Counted from the stretch's first letter, positions 8,644-21,347 are shown. The stretch: DNA of 64,000 nt from Reichenbachiella ulvae (GCF_025833875.1 NZ_JAOYOD010000001.1:3596001-3660000), one strand, 5' to 3'. The notes: a model not told the origin generated them from the letters alone. Numbers and translations: made by a program.

Positions 8644-9263
8644 TTCTGAACTAAACCCACTGTCCCATTTTTTGGGGTATGATCATAGAGCGGTACTTGA
8701 AATAAAACGAAGTGCCAACAGATAAAATCAAGGAACTTCGTGAGCAAGACGCTGTACCCATATTAAAGGACTTCAAAGAATGGCTTGAGGATCAATACAC
8801 ACAAGTACTACCCAAAACTGCTATTGGCAAGGCCATCGCCTATAGCCTGAAGTTATTGCCACAGTTGACTGTTTACACCTAAAATGGGAAATGGACTATT
8901 GACAACAATGCTTTAGAAAACAATATCGGACCATTGGCACTGGGCAAGAATAATTATTTATTCGCCAGATCACATCAGGCCGCACACCAAGCCGCAATGA
9001 TGTTCTCTTTCTTTGGTATCTGCAAACTAAACTCAACAACATAGCCCCTATAAGGTGGCTCACCGAAACCCTGAGAAAACTCCCTGATGCCAAAATCAGC
9101 CATCTCGAAAAGCTACTGCCTCTCAGAATGCAAAACAATTTACTATTCCTAGGCACTCAAGACCGGAGGGATACATTACATCTCTTATGAAAGTGCAAAT
9201 TTCAGCGAATAGTCGACACTGCTATATTTTTACGACAAATTAATATCCAGAATATTGTGTTAA

Positions 9264-9290
9264 AATAGAGCCACAAAATGTGGCCCTATT
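9264..9290 (-). terminator. hairpin downstream of the T9SS-domain remnant
   Basis: AATAGAGCCACA pairs with TGTGGCCCTATT with one mismatch and an AAA loop, just after the stop at 9299-9301 of the minus-strand remnant. It has only a weak T run. Confidence 0.5.
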
Positions 9291-9298
9291 AACAATTA

Positions 9299-9578
9299 CT
9301 AATTAATTACTACTCTAATTTTTGTTTCTTGAACACCTGCTTTTATACTTATGATATAAATACCTATTAGTGTATTAGATGGTAAATCAATTCTATTTAT
9401 ACCACTCTCTAAGTTACCATTTAGAACTTTACGTCCTAACAGGTTATACATCTCAAATGTACCATTAGAAGAATCTCCATTAAGCAAAATATTAAGCGTT
9501 CTACCATTACTAGGGTTCGGATAAACCTCGATTCTGGTACTTGTTAATTCTTGACTAATTACACGACTAGAAGTGCTA
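9299..9578 (-). pseudogene. 3' remnant of a secreted protein: type IX secretion sorting domain
   Basis: Read on the minus strand the frame gives RIEVYPNPSNGRTLNILL, then MYNLLGRKVLNGNLESG, and ends GIYIISIKAGVQETKIRVVIN. This is the standard C-terminal type A sorting domain (VYPNP, then YNLLGRKV, then GIYIISI) that directs proteins through the type IX secretion system to the cell surface. An in-frame stop at about 9578 marks the break, and nothing of the body of the protein is left. A TTG at 9487 opens a 62-residue frame, but that is not a real gene start. It adjoins a plus-strand fragment at the same junction. Confidence 0.8.
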
Positions 9579-9787
9579 AAGATTTCTTAGACCAACCCAT
9601 TGAAGTATTGAAATTGAGCGATGAGTTTAAGGAGGTGGCTCAAATCAATCATTTTCAAACCTTGTCTGAAATGATAGAGTTACCCATTGAGGTATTGGGG
9701 AAAATGGAGCAATTTAATCATCGCATCATGGCAGAATACATTTCTTTTATGGAAGAAAATGGCTTTGGCCACATGATTGAAAACTAG
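9551..9787 (+). CDS. small protein next to rteC, probably 5'-truncated
   Basis: The open frame starts at a TTG at 9551 that lies inside the minus-strand T9SS remnant, so the first ten or so residues are probably junction sequence and the native start is lost. The body has two similar short motifs, LDQPIEVLKLSDEFKEVAQI and IELPIEVLGKMEQFNHRIM. This resembles the helix-hairpin fold of the RNA polymerase alpha C-terminal domain. Such small proteins can occur beside rteC in Bacteroidota mobile elements, which is a recollection and not a search result. It runs convergently toward the rteC-like gene. Confidence 0.45.
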   Translation: MTNYTTRSAKDFLDQPIEVLKLSDEFKEVAQINHFQTLSEMIELPIEVLGKMEQFNHRIMAEYISFMEENGFGHMIEN

Positions 9788-9812
9788 ACTTAAGAGCGTG
9801 TAGAACTTAAAA

Positions 9813-11015
9813 CTAATTCTTTCGAATGTGATTAATCATGTTGATCAATAAATCTTTCACTCCCTCCTTCGTATTGTGCTCTACATTATAAAATTTCGTT
9901 CTCAGGCTTTCTGCGGATACATTCTCTGCCCTTTTGGTTCTCATGAATCGAGCTAAGAAACGTAGTACCTCACGCTGGTTTCGATTTTTGAATACGCCTG
10001 AATCAATAAAGACTTTGATAAGATAAGCCAACTGTGCTACTGAAAGGTTTGTATGGAGCTTAAAATCCATAGGAAAATCTTCATACTTATTGGGTGAAAG
10101 ATTGAGAGAGAGTTGTTGTTGCTTTTCTAAATACAAAACCTCTTCGTCTAGCCAATCTAAAAGGTTTTCCTTTAGTGACTTTTGCCTCGGCTTATAAGCT
10201 ACTCCCGGTTTAATCTGAGTCTGGCTGATACACTTGTTAAACCAAGCCAGATTCTCCATTTGTCCATATAGGGTATCTTCCTTTTGATAACATAGTTTGA
10301 TAAAGCGTGTATAGTACCCAAAAAAGCGAAATGAGTTGTAATTGAGATACATCATATTGGAAAGAATATCCCCATCCAATTCTTCATTTTCATGTTCATT
10401 TTCTGCAAGTTCCTGTAGCTCTTTGAGCATCTCTTTCAGGTAAATCAATTTTCTGAAAGAAGTCTTCTCTCTATTTCTTATCTCTTTGAATTGCCCAAAA
10501 GGAACAAGTACTATTTGAAGCAGGCGAATATTAACACCTTTCCTTTTCAAGCTATATTCGATGTCTGGTAAGTATTCCTGAAAGTCTCGATTGGCAATAA
10601 TTCTATAACAGTCAGGAATCTTAGCTTTTAGGCTGAAGTATTTGGAAAAATACTTCTCTATGTAAGTCAGCAACTCTTCAAGCGAACCATATACGACCTT
10701 GTAAAGATTGGTGGGAGAAGGCTCCTCTGACAGTTCATAGATTCTTAGTGCCTCTTCTGGTCTAAAGTATTTCAAGAGCTGATCTGTAAGGCTGATCAAT
10801 TCTTGTTGATGCTGTTGGATGTAAGTCTCTATCTGTCGTTCCTTTTTTGTGCCAAATACTACTTTTCTAATGGCTTTCTTGATTCTATCCGTTTCAGATT
10901 CAGCGATAGATTTCAGGTCATCTAGTTTTTCAATCGTTGTCTGATTGTTTATGAATTGCGAAGGGTTTAGGTCGGTAAACACCAAAGTATTTAATACTTC
11001 AAGTTCGTATCTCAA
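9813..11015 (-). CDS. RteC-like regulatory protein
   Basis: A 400-residue, charged, largely helical protein. The C-terminal part KLHTNLSVAQLAYLIKVFID, GVFKNRNQREVLRFLARF, then RTKRAENVSAESLRTKFY closely resembles the conserved end of RteC, the regulator that activates excision of CTnDOT-type conjugative transposons in Bacteroides. No rteA/B, exc, integrase or tra genes are visible nearby, so it is an orphan. Relatives occur in many Bacteroidota islands without a conjugative element. It stands alone between the small fragment gene and the GH5 terminator and may be a leftover or an independent regulator. Confidence 0.75.
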   Translation of the reverse strand: MRYELEVLNTLVFTDLNPSQFINNQTTIEKLDDLKSIAESETDRIKKAIRKVVFGTKKERQIETYIQQHQQELISLTDQLLKYFRPEEALRIYELSEEPSPTNLYKVVYGSLEELLTYIEKYFSKYFSLKAKIPDCYRIIANRDFQEYLPDIEYSLKRKGVNIRLLQIVLVPFGQFKEIRNREKTSFRKLIYLKEMLKELQELAENEHENEELDGDILSNMMYLNYNSFRFFGYYTRFIKLCYQKEDTLYGQMENLAWFNKCISQTQIKPGVAYKPRQKSLKENLLDWLDEEVLYLEKQQQLSLNLSPNKYEDFPMDFKLHTNLSVAQLAYLIKVFIDSGVFKNRNQREVLRFLARFMRTKRAENVSAESLRTKFYNVEHNTKEGVKDLLINMINHIRKN

Positions 11016-11328
11016 TGTTCTAATGTGTTGGTTTTTAATATAATCTATAGCACAAGGTTAGAGCCAAATTCAAGTTCATCTTATGAATCATGCTTCCCCT
11101 ATGAGATAAGTCCTGTTGTACCAGGAAACGTCACAAATGGAATAATCAACCCTACAGGGTATAAATACAGAAAAGCTAAGCTCACAATCCTGAGTATAGC
11201 CTTTTAATAATCTCCATTCAAAATCTGTCTATTCTCTTAAACTTCACATATGCACCTCCTTGAAATCTAAAAAATTCTAATTCAATCATTAGGTTGAGGT
11301 ATCTCAACCTAATGATTATAAAATTATC
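11016..11328. other. intergenic region between rteC-like and GH5 genes
   Basis: There is no supported gene. It contains the rteC-like promoter region at its left and a strong 15-bp hairpin at 11284-11317 at its right. Confidence 0.5.
11284..11317 (-). terminator. strong hairpin at the end of the glycan locus
   Basis: A perfect 15-base stem (AATCATTAGGTTGAG pairing with CTCAACCTAATGATT) has a four-base loop and begins 12 bases after the GH5 stop. The T run on the minus strand comes only some 15 bases later, so it may act partly as an mRNA 3'-end stabiliser. Confidence 0.6.
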
Positions 11329-12819
11329 TTACTGTTCTATCAACTCCCATTGTTGATTAGTTCCTCCACTCCAAGGCCATTGGATCACATCAGCTCCATC
11401 GCTTGAAGAACCTCCATTTACATCAAGAGCCTTCCCACTGTTTCGATTGATAATCCTATGATATCCTCCACCATTATCAATGACTTCCCATTGTTGATTA
11501 GTTCCTCCATTGTCTGGCCACTGAATTACGCTAGCTCCATCCGCAGTAGAACCTCCATTAACATCCAAATCCTGACCGCTATTTCTATTGACTATCCTAG
11601 AGTATCCACTACCCACATCTATAATCTCCCACTCTTGGTTTTGTCCACCATTGCTAGTCCACTGAATGACGTTAGCTCCATCGCTAGTAGAGGCACCATT
11701 CACGTCAAGTGCTTTACCACTATTTCGATTGACTATTACATAATACGTAGTCCCAGAACCTCCTGAAACGTTTTCGCCCCACCCATATCTGATTCTATCT
11801 ACACCAGACTGATTAGTCGTGCTCAAAGTAATATTCGTCCCACTTCCACTGCGTTCCTGGATACTATACGAATCACCATCTCTCAAACCAGGCCAATAGA
11901 CACTACCAATACTACTATTTCGAAATAAGTTAGTTGACCCTTGTATATATGCTACCTCATTATCTCCATTTGCAGAGCCATTGTAATTTTTCCCAGTAGT
12001 CATACCTGCTCCATATTCCGTTACAACGGTTCTACTTGCATAAGACCCAATTCGATTGTTCCAGTCTTGTTCCCATTGTGATGGCGTAGAATGTGTAGTC
12101 CAAAAGGCATAGTTGTGCAGAGCCAAAAGACAACTGCTAAATCGGCTATCGGCACCAACACCTTTGACATCCTCTGAATATCCAGTTCCTCCTAGTAAAA
12201 TCCTTCCTCGAGGAACACTTGGGTACTCCGAAAGCCAGTCGTCATAGATTGTAGTTAGCTGCGAAAGGGAATATCCATGCGGTTCATTAAATACCTCAAA
12301 GTAAACGTTAGACTCATTAGCATACTGAGCGACTACCACATCCCACATATCCCAAAAATCGGACATATTATCAATGATGCCATCACGAGAAGAAGCTCCT
12401 TCCCAATATGCTATTATTACCTTCATATCCTTATCTACTGCCTGATCAATGGCTGCTGAATAGGCCCCCCACCAAGATTCTAGTACACTAGGCGGATTAA
12501 TCGGCAATCTTACAGTATTTACTCCAGGCATGTTGGTTTGAAAACCACTAAGAATAGCATCAGCCTTAGCTGACACTGTTGAATAATTGTCCGAAGCATC
12601 TAAGCCTGATGGAATCACCCATCCATCAACAAAATTATCCCTGCCATCGGCCCAATTTACACCTGCAATTTGTGCAGCACCTACTGCAGCACTTGAAAGT
12701 TCTGCCTCGACAGGCTCCAACATGTTTTCATTACCCAGGTCATCAGTACAACCCATGCAAATCAAAATTGCAATACAAAACCCAAGAAGGGTTCCCTTCA
12801 CTTTTTTTAGTCTGTTCAT
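11329..12819 (-). CDS. lipoprotein GH5 glycosidase with three C-terminal ricin-type repeats
   Basis: A 496-residue enzyme with a lipoprotein signal (lipobox ICMGC near residue 24), so it is probably anchored at the outer membrane. GVNWADGRDNFVDGWV begins the TIM barrel. The acid/base glutamate is in VFNEPHGYS (about residue 178) and the nucleophile is in VVTEYGAG (about 267). The C-terminus holds three 47-residue repeats (NRNSGKALDVNG to NQQWE), a ricin/CBM13-type binding module. At DNA level the repeats are 141 bp apart. It is the last gene of the minus-strand locus. GH5 has many specificities. The neighbours suggest beta-galactan, but endoglucanase or mannanase activity is not excluded. A broken copy lies at 6452-7350. 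Confidence 0.85.
   Translation of the reverse strand: MNRLKKVKGTLLGFCIAILICMGCTDDLGNENMLEPVEAELSSAAVGAAQIAGVNWADGRDNFVDGWVIPSGLDASDNYSTVSAKADAILSGFQTNMPGVNTVRLPINPPSVLESWWGAYSAAIDQAVDKDMKVIIAYWEGASSRDGIIDNMSDFWDMWDVVVAQYANESNVYFEVFNEPHGYSLSQLTTIYDDWLSEYPSVPRGRILLGGTGYSEDVKGVGADSRFSSCLLALHNYAFWTTHSTPSQWEQDWNNRIGSYASRTVVTEYGAGMTTGKNYNGSANGDNEVAYIQGSTNLFRNSSIGSVYWPGLRDGDSYSIQERSGSGTNITLSTTNQSGVDRIRYGWGENVSGGSGTTYYVIVNRNSGKALDVNGASTSDGANVIQWTSNGGQNQEWEIIDVGSGYSRIVNRNSGQDLDVNGGSTADGASVIQWPDNGGTNQQWEVIDNGGGYHRIINRNSGKALDVNGGSSSDGADVIQWPWSGGTNQQWELIEQ
11346..11768 (-). repeat. 141-bp tandem repeats coding the ricin-type module
   Basis: Corresponding positions (CCCATTG, CCCATTG, CCCACTC) start at 11346, 11487 and 11628, exactly 141 bp apart, giving three 47-residue repeats. 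The decayed copy has only one, which indicates unequal recombination between units. Confidence 0.85.
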
Positions 12820-12910
12820 ATCATAATTATTTTTAGTTAAAGACCAAAAATCAATGATAGGCAGTAAGGTGAGGGGGTAAACATTCTGAGTATCAGAGGG
12901 GGTGATTGAT

Positions 12911-14056
12911 TTATTTCAGTATCACAACTGGAATACAAGTGATTCTATCTCGAAATTGCAACTTGACAAAATAGTACCCTGGCTCATATAGTTTCAAGAG
13001 ATTATTCTCAGAGTCCCAACTCCAACTCGTAACCTTACCTTTTAGATCAAGCACAGTAACCTTTTCAATCGACAAACTTTTGGGGCTTATTTGTACCCAA
13101 CCATCAAAGGATGGATTAGGGTAACAAATAACAGCACTCTCAGGGTCACTCAACCAACCTATCGCTTTCAAAACTGCAATTAAAGAGAGGTCCTTTTCAA
13201 TGTCATGAAAATTCCAACCTTCTGAAACAACTGGGATCATCAAAGATTCAAGACCGCTATTTTGAATACCTGCAGTGTCAAAATGACTAATACTAGACTG
13301 TTCCTCAAATGGTGAAGGGGTGTATACTTTTAATCTATTGACAGTATTTCCCAAATTGAGGTAAACCTTTTGACTGGTTAGTACATGTGCCAATTCTTGT
13401 GGAGCTCCTATGTAGTCGGTCAAAGGGCTGCCTAATTCATCTTCAAGTAAATAATCATAGATCAATAGGCCTTCCTCTATCCCCAATGTCCCTGTATTAT
13501 TTCCTTGAATACTAGCTGAAGAGAATACTCCCAGACCATGTGCTATTTCATGTAGCAACACAGTCAGAAGATCAAAGCTATTATCGGGGGTGTTGGCATC
13601 TAGTCCATAATACCAATTGACATTTGAATTGATAGCAATCTTCATATCCGGACTAAGACTATTTAGTGATTGTCCCAAAAGGGATTCTGCCAAAGAGACT
13701 GGATAAAGAGCGCTGGAATATACCGGTTTTGCATCAAGAGCATATAGCTGTTGGACTGTAGTCACAGCTAATGCATTATTTTCCAATTCATCCCAAACAA
13801 ATTCAACATTCAATGGAATGGGAGAACCTAAAAGGCTCTCCCACTTTGACAAAGCATGACTAAATACCTTATCGAAACTGTATGAAAGTTCTTTCTCTGA
13901 TACTCCTTTTGGTAAGCTAGAAGATATCTCATTCGATTCTACATCCGAATACAGACTACAAACTGTGTATTGTCCTTGAACACTTTGTGCACTTCCAATT
14001 CCCCACAAAAAAGCTATGAATAGATATGCCCATTTTAGAATATCTCTTCCAATCAT
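12911..14056 (-). CDS. secreted zinc-metalloprotease-like protein with T9SS sorting domain
   Basis: A 381-residue protein with a signal peptide (MIGRDILKWAYLFIAFLWGIG, cleaved near AQS). The motif LLHEIAHGLGVFSS near residue 167 fits the zinc-binding HExxHxxG of metzincin-like proteases, although the usual third ligand position is serine. The C-terminus from about residue 300 (VICYPNPSFDGWV, then LDLKGKV, then GYYFVKL) is a type IX sorting domain, so it is exported to the surface. It starts only six bases after the GH2 stop and is cotranscribed with the locus. A peptidase inside a glycan locus would suit a glycoprotein substrate such as arabinogalactan proteins. That link is an inference. Confidence 0.7.
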   Translation of the reverse strand: MIGRDILKWAYLFIAFLWGIGSAQSVQGQYTVCSLYSDVESNEISSSLPKGVSEKELSYSFDKVFSHALSKWESLLGSPIPLNVEFVWDELENNALAVTTVQQLYALDAKPVYSSALYPVSLAESLLGQSLNSLSPDMKIAINSNVNWYYGLDANTPDNSFDLLTVLLHEIAHGLGVFSSASIQGNNTGTLGIEEGLLIYDYLLEDELGSPLTDYIGAPQELAHVLTSQKVYLNLGNTVNRLKVYTPSPFEEQSSISHFDTAGIQNSGLESLMIPVVSEGWNFHDIEKDLSLIAVLKAIGWLSDPESAVICYPNPSFDGWVQISPKSLSIEKVTVLDLKGKVTSWSWDSENNLLKLYEPGYYFVKLQFRDRITCIPVVILK

Positions 14057-14062
14057 ATTCCA

Positions 14063-17179
<3,117 letters not shown>

Positions 17180-17261
17180 TTAAGGGGAGGTAGGCATTTA
17201 TAAAAAAGGGGGGAATGATTGATGAAAAAGGGACAAAAGCACTAACAGTTATGCTTTTTGT

Positions 17262-20200
17262 CTAACGGCTATTCAACATTCTGTTGATATCCTCCTTGGA
17301 CATTTCTTTAGAAAACTTGTTTTTGTATTCAGAAGGAGCGATCCCGAATTGTTCTTTAAAACACTTCCGAAAATATTTCAAATCACTGAAATCCACTGCA
17401 AATGCAACTTCAGTTACTGTCATATCCTCAGCAACAAGTAACTGAGCAGCTCTTTTGATCTTAATTTTTCTAATAAACAGCTGTATGGTATCACCAGTTA
17501 GATTCTTGATCTTTCGATAAAGTGAATTCTGCCCCATTCCAAGCTCTTTACACAAATCAGGCACACTGAACTCCGCAGACTCCATCATAGAATGGATGGT
17601 TGATTCTACGTTTAGGATGAACTCCATTTCTTTGGAAGATGAATTGGGGCTATTGTCGAAAAGATCATGGCTGGTATATTTTAGTTGTAACAGTTTTCTG
17701 CTACTGAGTAAATTATTTACTCGTACTTTTAACAGGTCTGAACTAAAAGGTTTGGTAATATAATCATCAGCCCCAGACTCAAACCCCTCTATCTTAGAAA
17801 CGTTTGAGTTTTTAGCTGTTAGCATGATAAAAGGTATGTGACTAGTAGCCGAATTCTCTTTTATCATGTGACAAAATTTCATACCATCTATATCTGGCAT
17901 CATTAAATCTGAGATAATCAAGTCAGGAATGCTTTCCATTGCAATGTCAAATGCATCTCTAGCATTATCGCAAGCAATTACCCTATACTTATCTTCAAAC
18001 AAGGTCTGTACATAGGTCGTGATATCTACATTGTCATCAACAATAAGGATAACTTTATCTGAAGTGTTAACCCCTGTAACCCCTCCCTTCTCTAGCAATA
18101 CTTCAAATTCTGGCTCAATATCATGTTCGTCATTTTTAACCTCAATAAAACGAACGTAATCACTTGTTTTGAAATGCTCTTTGTCCTTCTTCAATCGAAC
18201 GGTAAAAGCAGTCCCCTGTCCTTGTTCACTATCAACTGTAATTTCGCCATGGTGTAATTCAATAAAACTCTTACAAAGAGCCAGGCCTATACCGGTACCA
18301 CCTGAACCAATTGAATTACTCGCCTGATAGAAAGGAGAAAAAATATGTTCTAGTTCCTTTTGGTCTATTCCTCCCGCCTGATCCTTTACCTCCACGACAA
18401 CTTCATCCCTCTTATGAAACATACCAAACTTAATAACCCTGCCTTCTGGTGAAAACTTAATTGCATTTGACAAAAGGTTACTTAACACAATTTGAATTTT
18501 CTCAATATCTACCCAAGCATACAAGTCCTGTTCGCAATAAAAACCTAATATTACACCTTTCTCTTTAGCTAAATGGGTAAAACTCTCTGCTTCTTCTTGA
18601 CCCAAAACATTAAGATCATGGTAGCCCACATTGAGAACCGTTTTATTCATTTCTATCTTCCGAAACTCAAGCATTCGACCAATAAATTTGAGGAGGATAG
18701 AGGTGTTCTTTTTAATCAAATGGAGGTAGTACAGGGTAGCTTCATTAGTCTCTTTTTTAATAAGATCATTTACTGGCCCTTGTATCAAAGTAAGAGGTGT
18801 CTTTAACTCATGAGAAAAATTAGTGTAAAACCGTAATTTCTCCTGCATAGAACTGTGTTCACGTTCTCTTAGGGCTTGTTCAAACTCCAGATTCTGCTTA
18901 AGCAAAAGTCGACTATTATTGAAGCGTATATACCACCACAGTAAGAGAATGAATACTATTCCGTAAAGTAAATATGCTTGCCATGTACGCCATATAGGGG
19001 GGTGAATTATTATGGCCAACTCCTTTGAAACATTCTCGTCCCTCAGCCTTTTCACTTTAAAGCTATATACACCTGGTGGAACATTTCTATATGTTACTTC
19101 ATTGAGATAACCTGTGGTCTGCCATTCCGACTCGAACCCTTCAAGTTTGAAAGTATATTCATTTTGCTTTTTTGTATTGAAACCAGGAATTGAGAACCCG
19201 ATGGAAAAAACGTTATCTGAATGTGACAACTCTACCTTATCAGTTAAGAAAATACTCTTTCCTTTTGGGAAAATCTCAGAATTTAGTGGGGTTGCTTTAT
19301 GATCTAAAACCCTAAACTCATTAAGTACAACTCGGTCAGTTGTTTCTTCCGCTGTTAACTCGTTTGGATAAAAAAGATTCAAACCATTAATTCCCCCAAT
19401 GGCCATAAATCCATTGGAATACAATATCGAGCCATAATTAAAATGACCTTTTTGGAAGCCATCATTACTGTCAAATGTATAAATACCTCCAGAAGTTTTG
19501 TCAAAAGCAAATACTCCAATGGAACTACTCATCCAAAGATATCCGTTGCTATCCATTTCTAAGGCTGAAATCGCAAGATTGGTTAGTCCTGGGATTCCTT
19601 CTTTATATTCCTTGCTTTGCATATCAAAACAAACCAATCCCTTTTCTCTTGTACCCAGCCAAAGTGTGTCTTGATCCGCTACTAAGTCAAAGATCACTAC
19701 AGCACCTTTAATTTCTCCTTGAGACAATGGGTACTCATTTAACCTCCCAGTAGGTAAGTGATAGGACAATAAACCTCCTCTGTATGTTCCCAACCAAAGC
19801 ATATCTCCCGACACCATGGTAATCGCTCTAACATCATAGCCATCTGTAACTCGAATCCAATCTAGCTTTTTACTGTCTTCATTGTAGTGATATGCCCCAC
19901 CATGGTTGGTTCCTATAAAGATTGACCCATCTCTAGATTCATAGATAGCTCTAATGTCATTGACTTTGAGATCTCCATTAATACCTCCTGCGGTAAAGTG
20001 CGTAACTTGGTCTGTTTGTAAATCCACCAGAAATAGACCGTTTTGATAAGTACCCACCCATAGTCTCTTCCTGGCATCCTCCTTAAGGCAAAGAATAGCT
20101 ACATCTTCTATTTCTTTCCACTCTGCCAATTTGATTTGTTCTGTCTTAGTATTAAGGATATTTAGTCCCTTACCATCAGTACCTACCCACATCACATCGT

Positions 20201-21338
20201 CCGAAACACTAGAAGATATTCCCCAGACATTATTAAAGTTTAATGACGAAGGCATGTTTGCTTTATGAGTAAGGTGCCTCACTTGCTCACCTCTAGGATC
20301 GAAAACATTAATCCCTCCATTGTGTGTCCCCAACCAAAAAAGTTGGTTGTCATCTTGGAAGATTTTACTAATTGTTCGATACGATAGACCACTTTCATTG
20401 TTGGATACTCCAAAATGTTTAACGTCTGCCTTTGATAAATCTTCAAGGTTTTTGAATGAAAACATTCCATTTTGACGAGTACCTGTCCATATCTGTTTAT
20501 CACCATCTTCATACAAACTGAGGTAGTCATCCTTGGGCAATATATCTTGTAATACAGGCTCAACAACAAAAGCTCCAGTATCCTCTTTTTCCCAAATTTT
20601 GTAGAGCCCTCCTTCGACCAATACCCACAAAACGCCACGGTGATCTGCAAACATACCGTAGATATTAATGCTGCTTTTTTCATTAAACATTTCAGGAGGT
20701 AAATAATCCAATCTTCCACTCTCTAAACCCTTCCTAACTAAACCTTTGTTCCCCACTACTGCCCATAAATGGGCATCAAGAATGGACATATGAAGAGTTG
20801 GGTAATTAGAAAAATTGATCCCTGAAACTTCATCTCTTAGATCAAGCCACTCGATATCACCATTAGATCTAATAATCCCACCATTGTATAAACCAAAGTA
20901 TCGATTTCCTCTATTGTCAATAACCATAGAGGTCACGGGGCCATCTACTTTATCCGGTTTGAACCGAATGATTTCATCACTGACATAATCATACTTACCA
21001 ACACCAGAACCTGTCATAATCCAGATGTTATTTTGATTATCAACCAAAATATCACTTACGTAATTATTTGGCAGTGAGTGATCAAGTGAATCATCCCTCA
21101 AATAAACCTGAAATTTAGACCCTTGATATCTAAACAACCCTCTTTCTGTAGCTACCCATATTTGTCCCAATGTATCTTGGGCTATGTCAATTACTACATT
21201 ATTAAGTAGGCCTTGGTCTTCGTTTAAACGATGAAATTTATACTGAACAAACAGTTCTTCCTTTTCCCCAGTACTCGCTAAAAGAAAAGGCTGAGATAAA
21301 AGAAAGGATACTATTAGAACGGAAAACCATTTCATCAT
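17262..21338 (-). CDS. hybrid two-component system regulator (HTCS) of the glycan locus
   Basis: A 1358-residue one-protein signalling system. It has a signal peptide (1-21), periplasmic beta-propeller repeats (WVGT, WLGTHNGG and similar, to about 690), a Y_Y_Y domain and a membrane helix near 784 (LLYGIVFILLLWW). The histidine kinase follows, with the phosphorylated His in NFSHELKTPL near 843 and ATPase boxes SNLLSNAIKFSPEG and GGTGIGLALCKSF. The receiver (VDDN, Asp in ISDLMMPDIDG) begins near 1096, and the C-terminal AraC-type DNA-binding domain ends SEYKNKF. Such proteins bind a breakdown oligosaccharide in the periplasm and activate the linked susCD operon. It lies inside the operon, 9 bases after the GH30 stop. 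Confidence 0.95.
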   Translation of the reverse strand: MMKWFSVLIVSFLLSQPFLLASTGEKEELFVQYKFHRLNEDQGLLNNVVIDIAQDTLGQIWVATERGLFRYQGSKFQVYLRDDSLDHSLPNNYVSDILVDNQNNIWIMTGSGVGKYDYVSDEIIRFKPDKVDGPVTSMVIDNRGNRYFGLYNGGIIRSNGDIEWLDLRDEVSGINFSNYPTLHMSILDAHLWAVVGNKGLVRKGLESGRLDYLPPEMFNEKSSINIYGMFADHRGVLWVLVEGGLYKIWEKEDTGAFVVEPVLQDILPKDDYLSLYEDGDKQIWTGTRQNGMFSFKNLEDLSKADVKHFGVSNNESGLSYRTISKIFQDDNQLFWLGTHNGGINVFDPRGEQVRHLTHKANMPSSLNFNNVWGISSSVSDDVMWVGTDGKGLNILNTKTEQIKLAEWKEIEDVAILCLKEDARKRLWVGTYQNGLFLVDLQTDQVTHFTAGGINGDLKVNDIRAIYESRDGSIFIGTNHGGAYHYNEDSKKLDWIRVTDGYDVRAITMVSGDMLWLGTYRGGLLSYHLPTGRLNEYPLSQGEIKGAVVIFDLVADQDTLWLGTREKGLVCFDMQSKEYKEGIPGLTNLAISALEMDSNGYLWMSSSIGVFAFDKTSGGIYTFDSNDGFQKGHFNYGSILYSNGFMAIGGINGLNLFYPNELTAEETTDRVVLNEFRVLDHKATPLNSEIFPKGKSIFLTDKVELSHSDNVFSIGFSIPGFNTKKQNEYTFKLEGFESEWQTTGYLNEVTYRNVPPGVYSFKVKRLRDENVSKELAIIIHPPIWRTWQAYLLYGIVFILLLWWYIRFNNSRLLLKQNLEFEQALREREHSSMQEKLRFYTNFSHELKTPLTLIQGPVNDLIKKETNEATLYYLHLIKKNTSILLKFIGRMLEFRKIEMNKTVLNVGYHDLNVLGQEEAESFTHLAKEKGVILGFYCEQDLYAWVDIEKIQIVLSNLLSNAIKFSPEGRVIKFGMFHKRDEVVVEVKDQAGGIDQKELEHIFSPFYQASNSIGSGGTGIGLALCKSFIELHHGEITVDSEQGQGTAFTVRLKKDKEHFKTSDYVRFIEVKNDEHDIEPEFEVLLEKGGVTGVNTSDKVILIVDDNVDITTYVQTLFEDKYRVIACDNARDAFDIAMESIPDLIISDLMMPDIDGMKFCHMIKENSATSHIPFIMLTAKNSNVSKIEGFESGADDYITKPFSSDLLKVRVNNLLSSRKLLQLKYTSHDLFDNSPNSSSKEMEFILNVESTIHSMMESAEFSVPDLCKELGMGQNSLYRKIKNLTGDTIQLFIRKIKIKRAAQLLVAEDMTVTEVAFAVDFSDLKYFRKCFKEQFGIAPSEYKNKFSKEMSKEDINRMLNSR

Positions 21339-21347
21339 TGGTATAAA

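Larger units (their letters stand above)
7395..8685 (-). mobile_element. IS3-family insertion sequence, apparently intact (1291 bp)
   Basis: The left end TGATCATACCCCAA at 7395 is matched by the inverted TTGGGGTATGATCA ending at 8685, and GGACAG recurs further in at both ends. The ends are TG and CA as usual for IS3. A three-base duplication TAG (7392-7394 and 8686-8688) flanks it, and its removal restores the IS66 reading frame. It contains orfA and orfB on the minus strand with a -1 slippery site between them. Both frames are open, so it may be recent or active. Confidence 0.92.
7372..9185 (+). pseudogene. IS66-family transposase remnant (TnpC C-terminus), split by an IS3 element
   Basis: Joining 7372-7394 to 8689 onward, after removing one TAG copy, gives the IS66 TnpC-like string IQKLYAIERYLK. 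It continues with PILKDFKEWLEDQY, LPKTAIGKAIAYSLK, TIDNNALENNIGPLALGKNN and YLFARSHQAAHQAAMMFSFF, the conserved C-terminal part of IS66 transposases. In-frame stops occur near 8710 and at 8880, and a frameshift lies near 9040 before WLTETLRKLPDAKISHLEKL. The N-terminal two thirds are missing. It is dead and provides an internal ruler for the IS3 insertion point. Confidence 0.85.
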
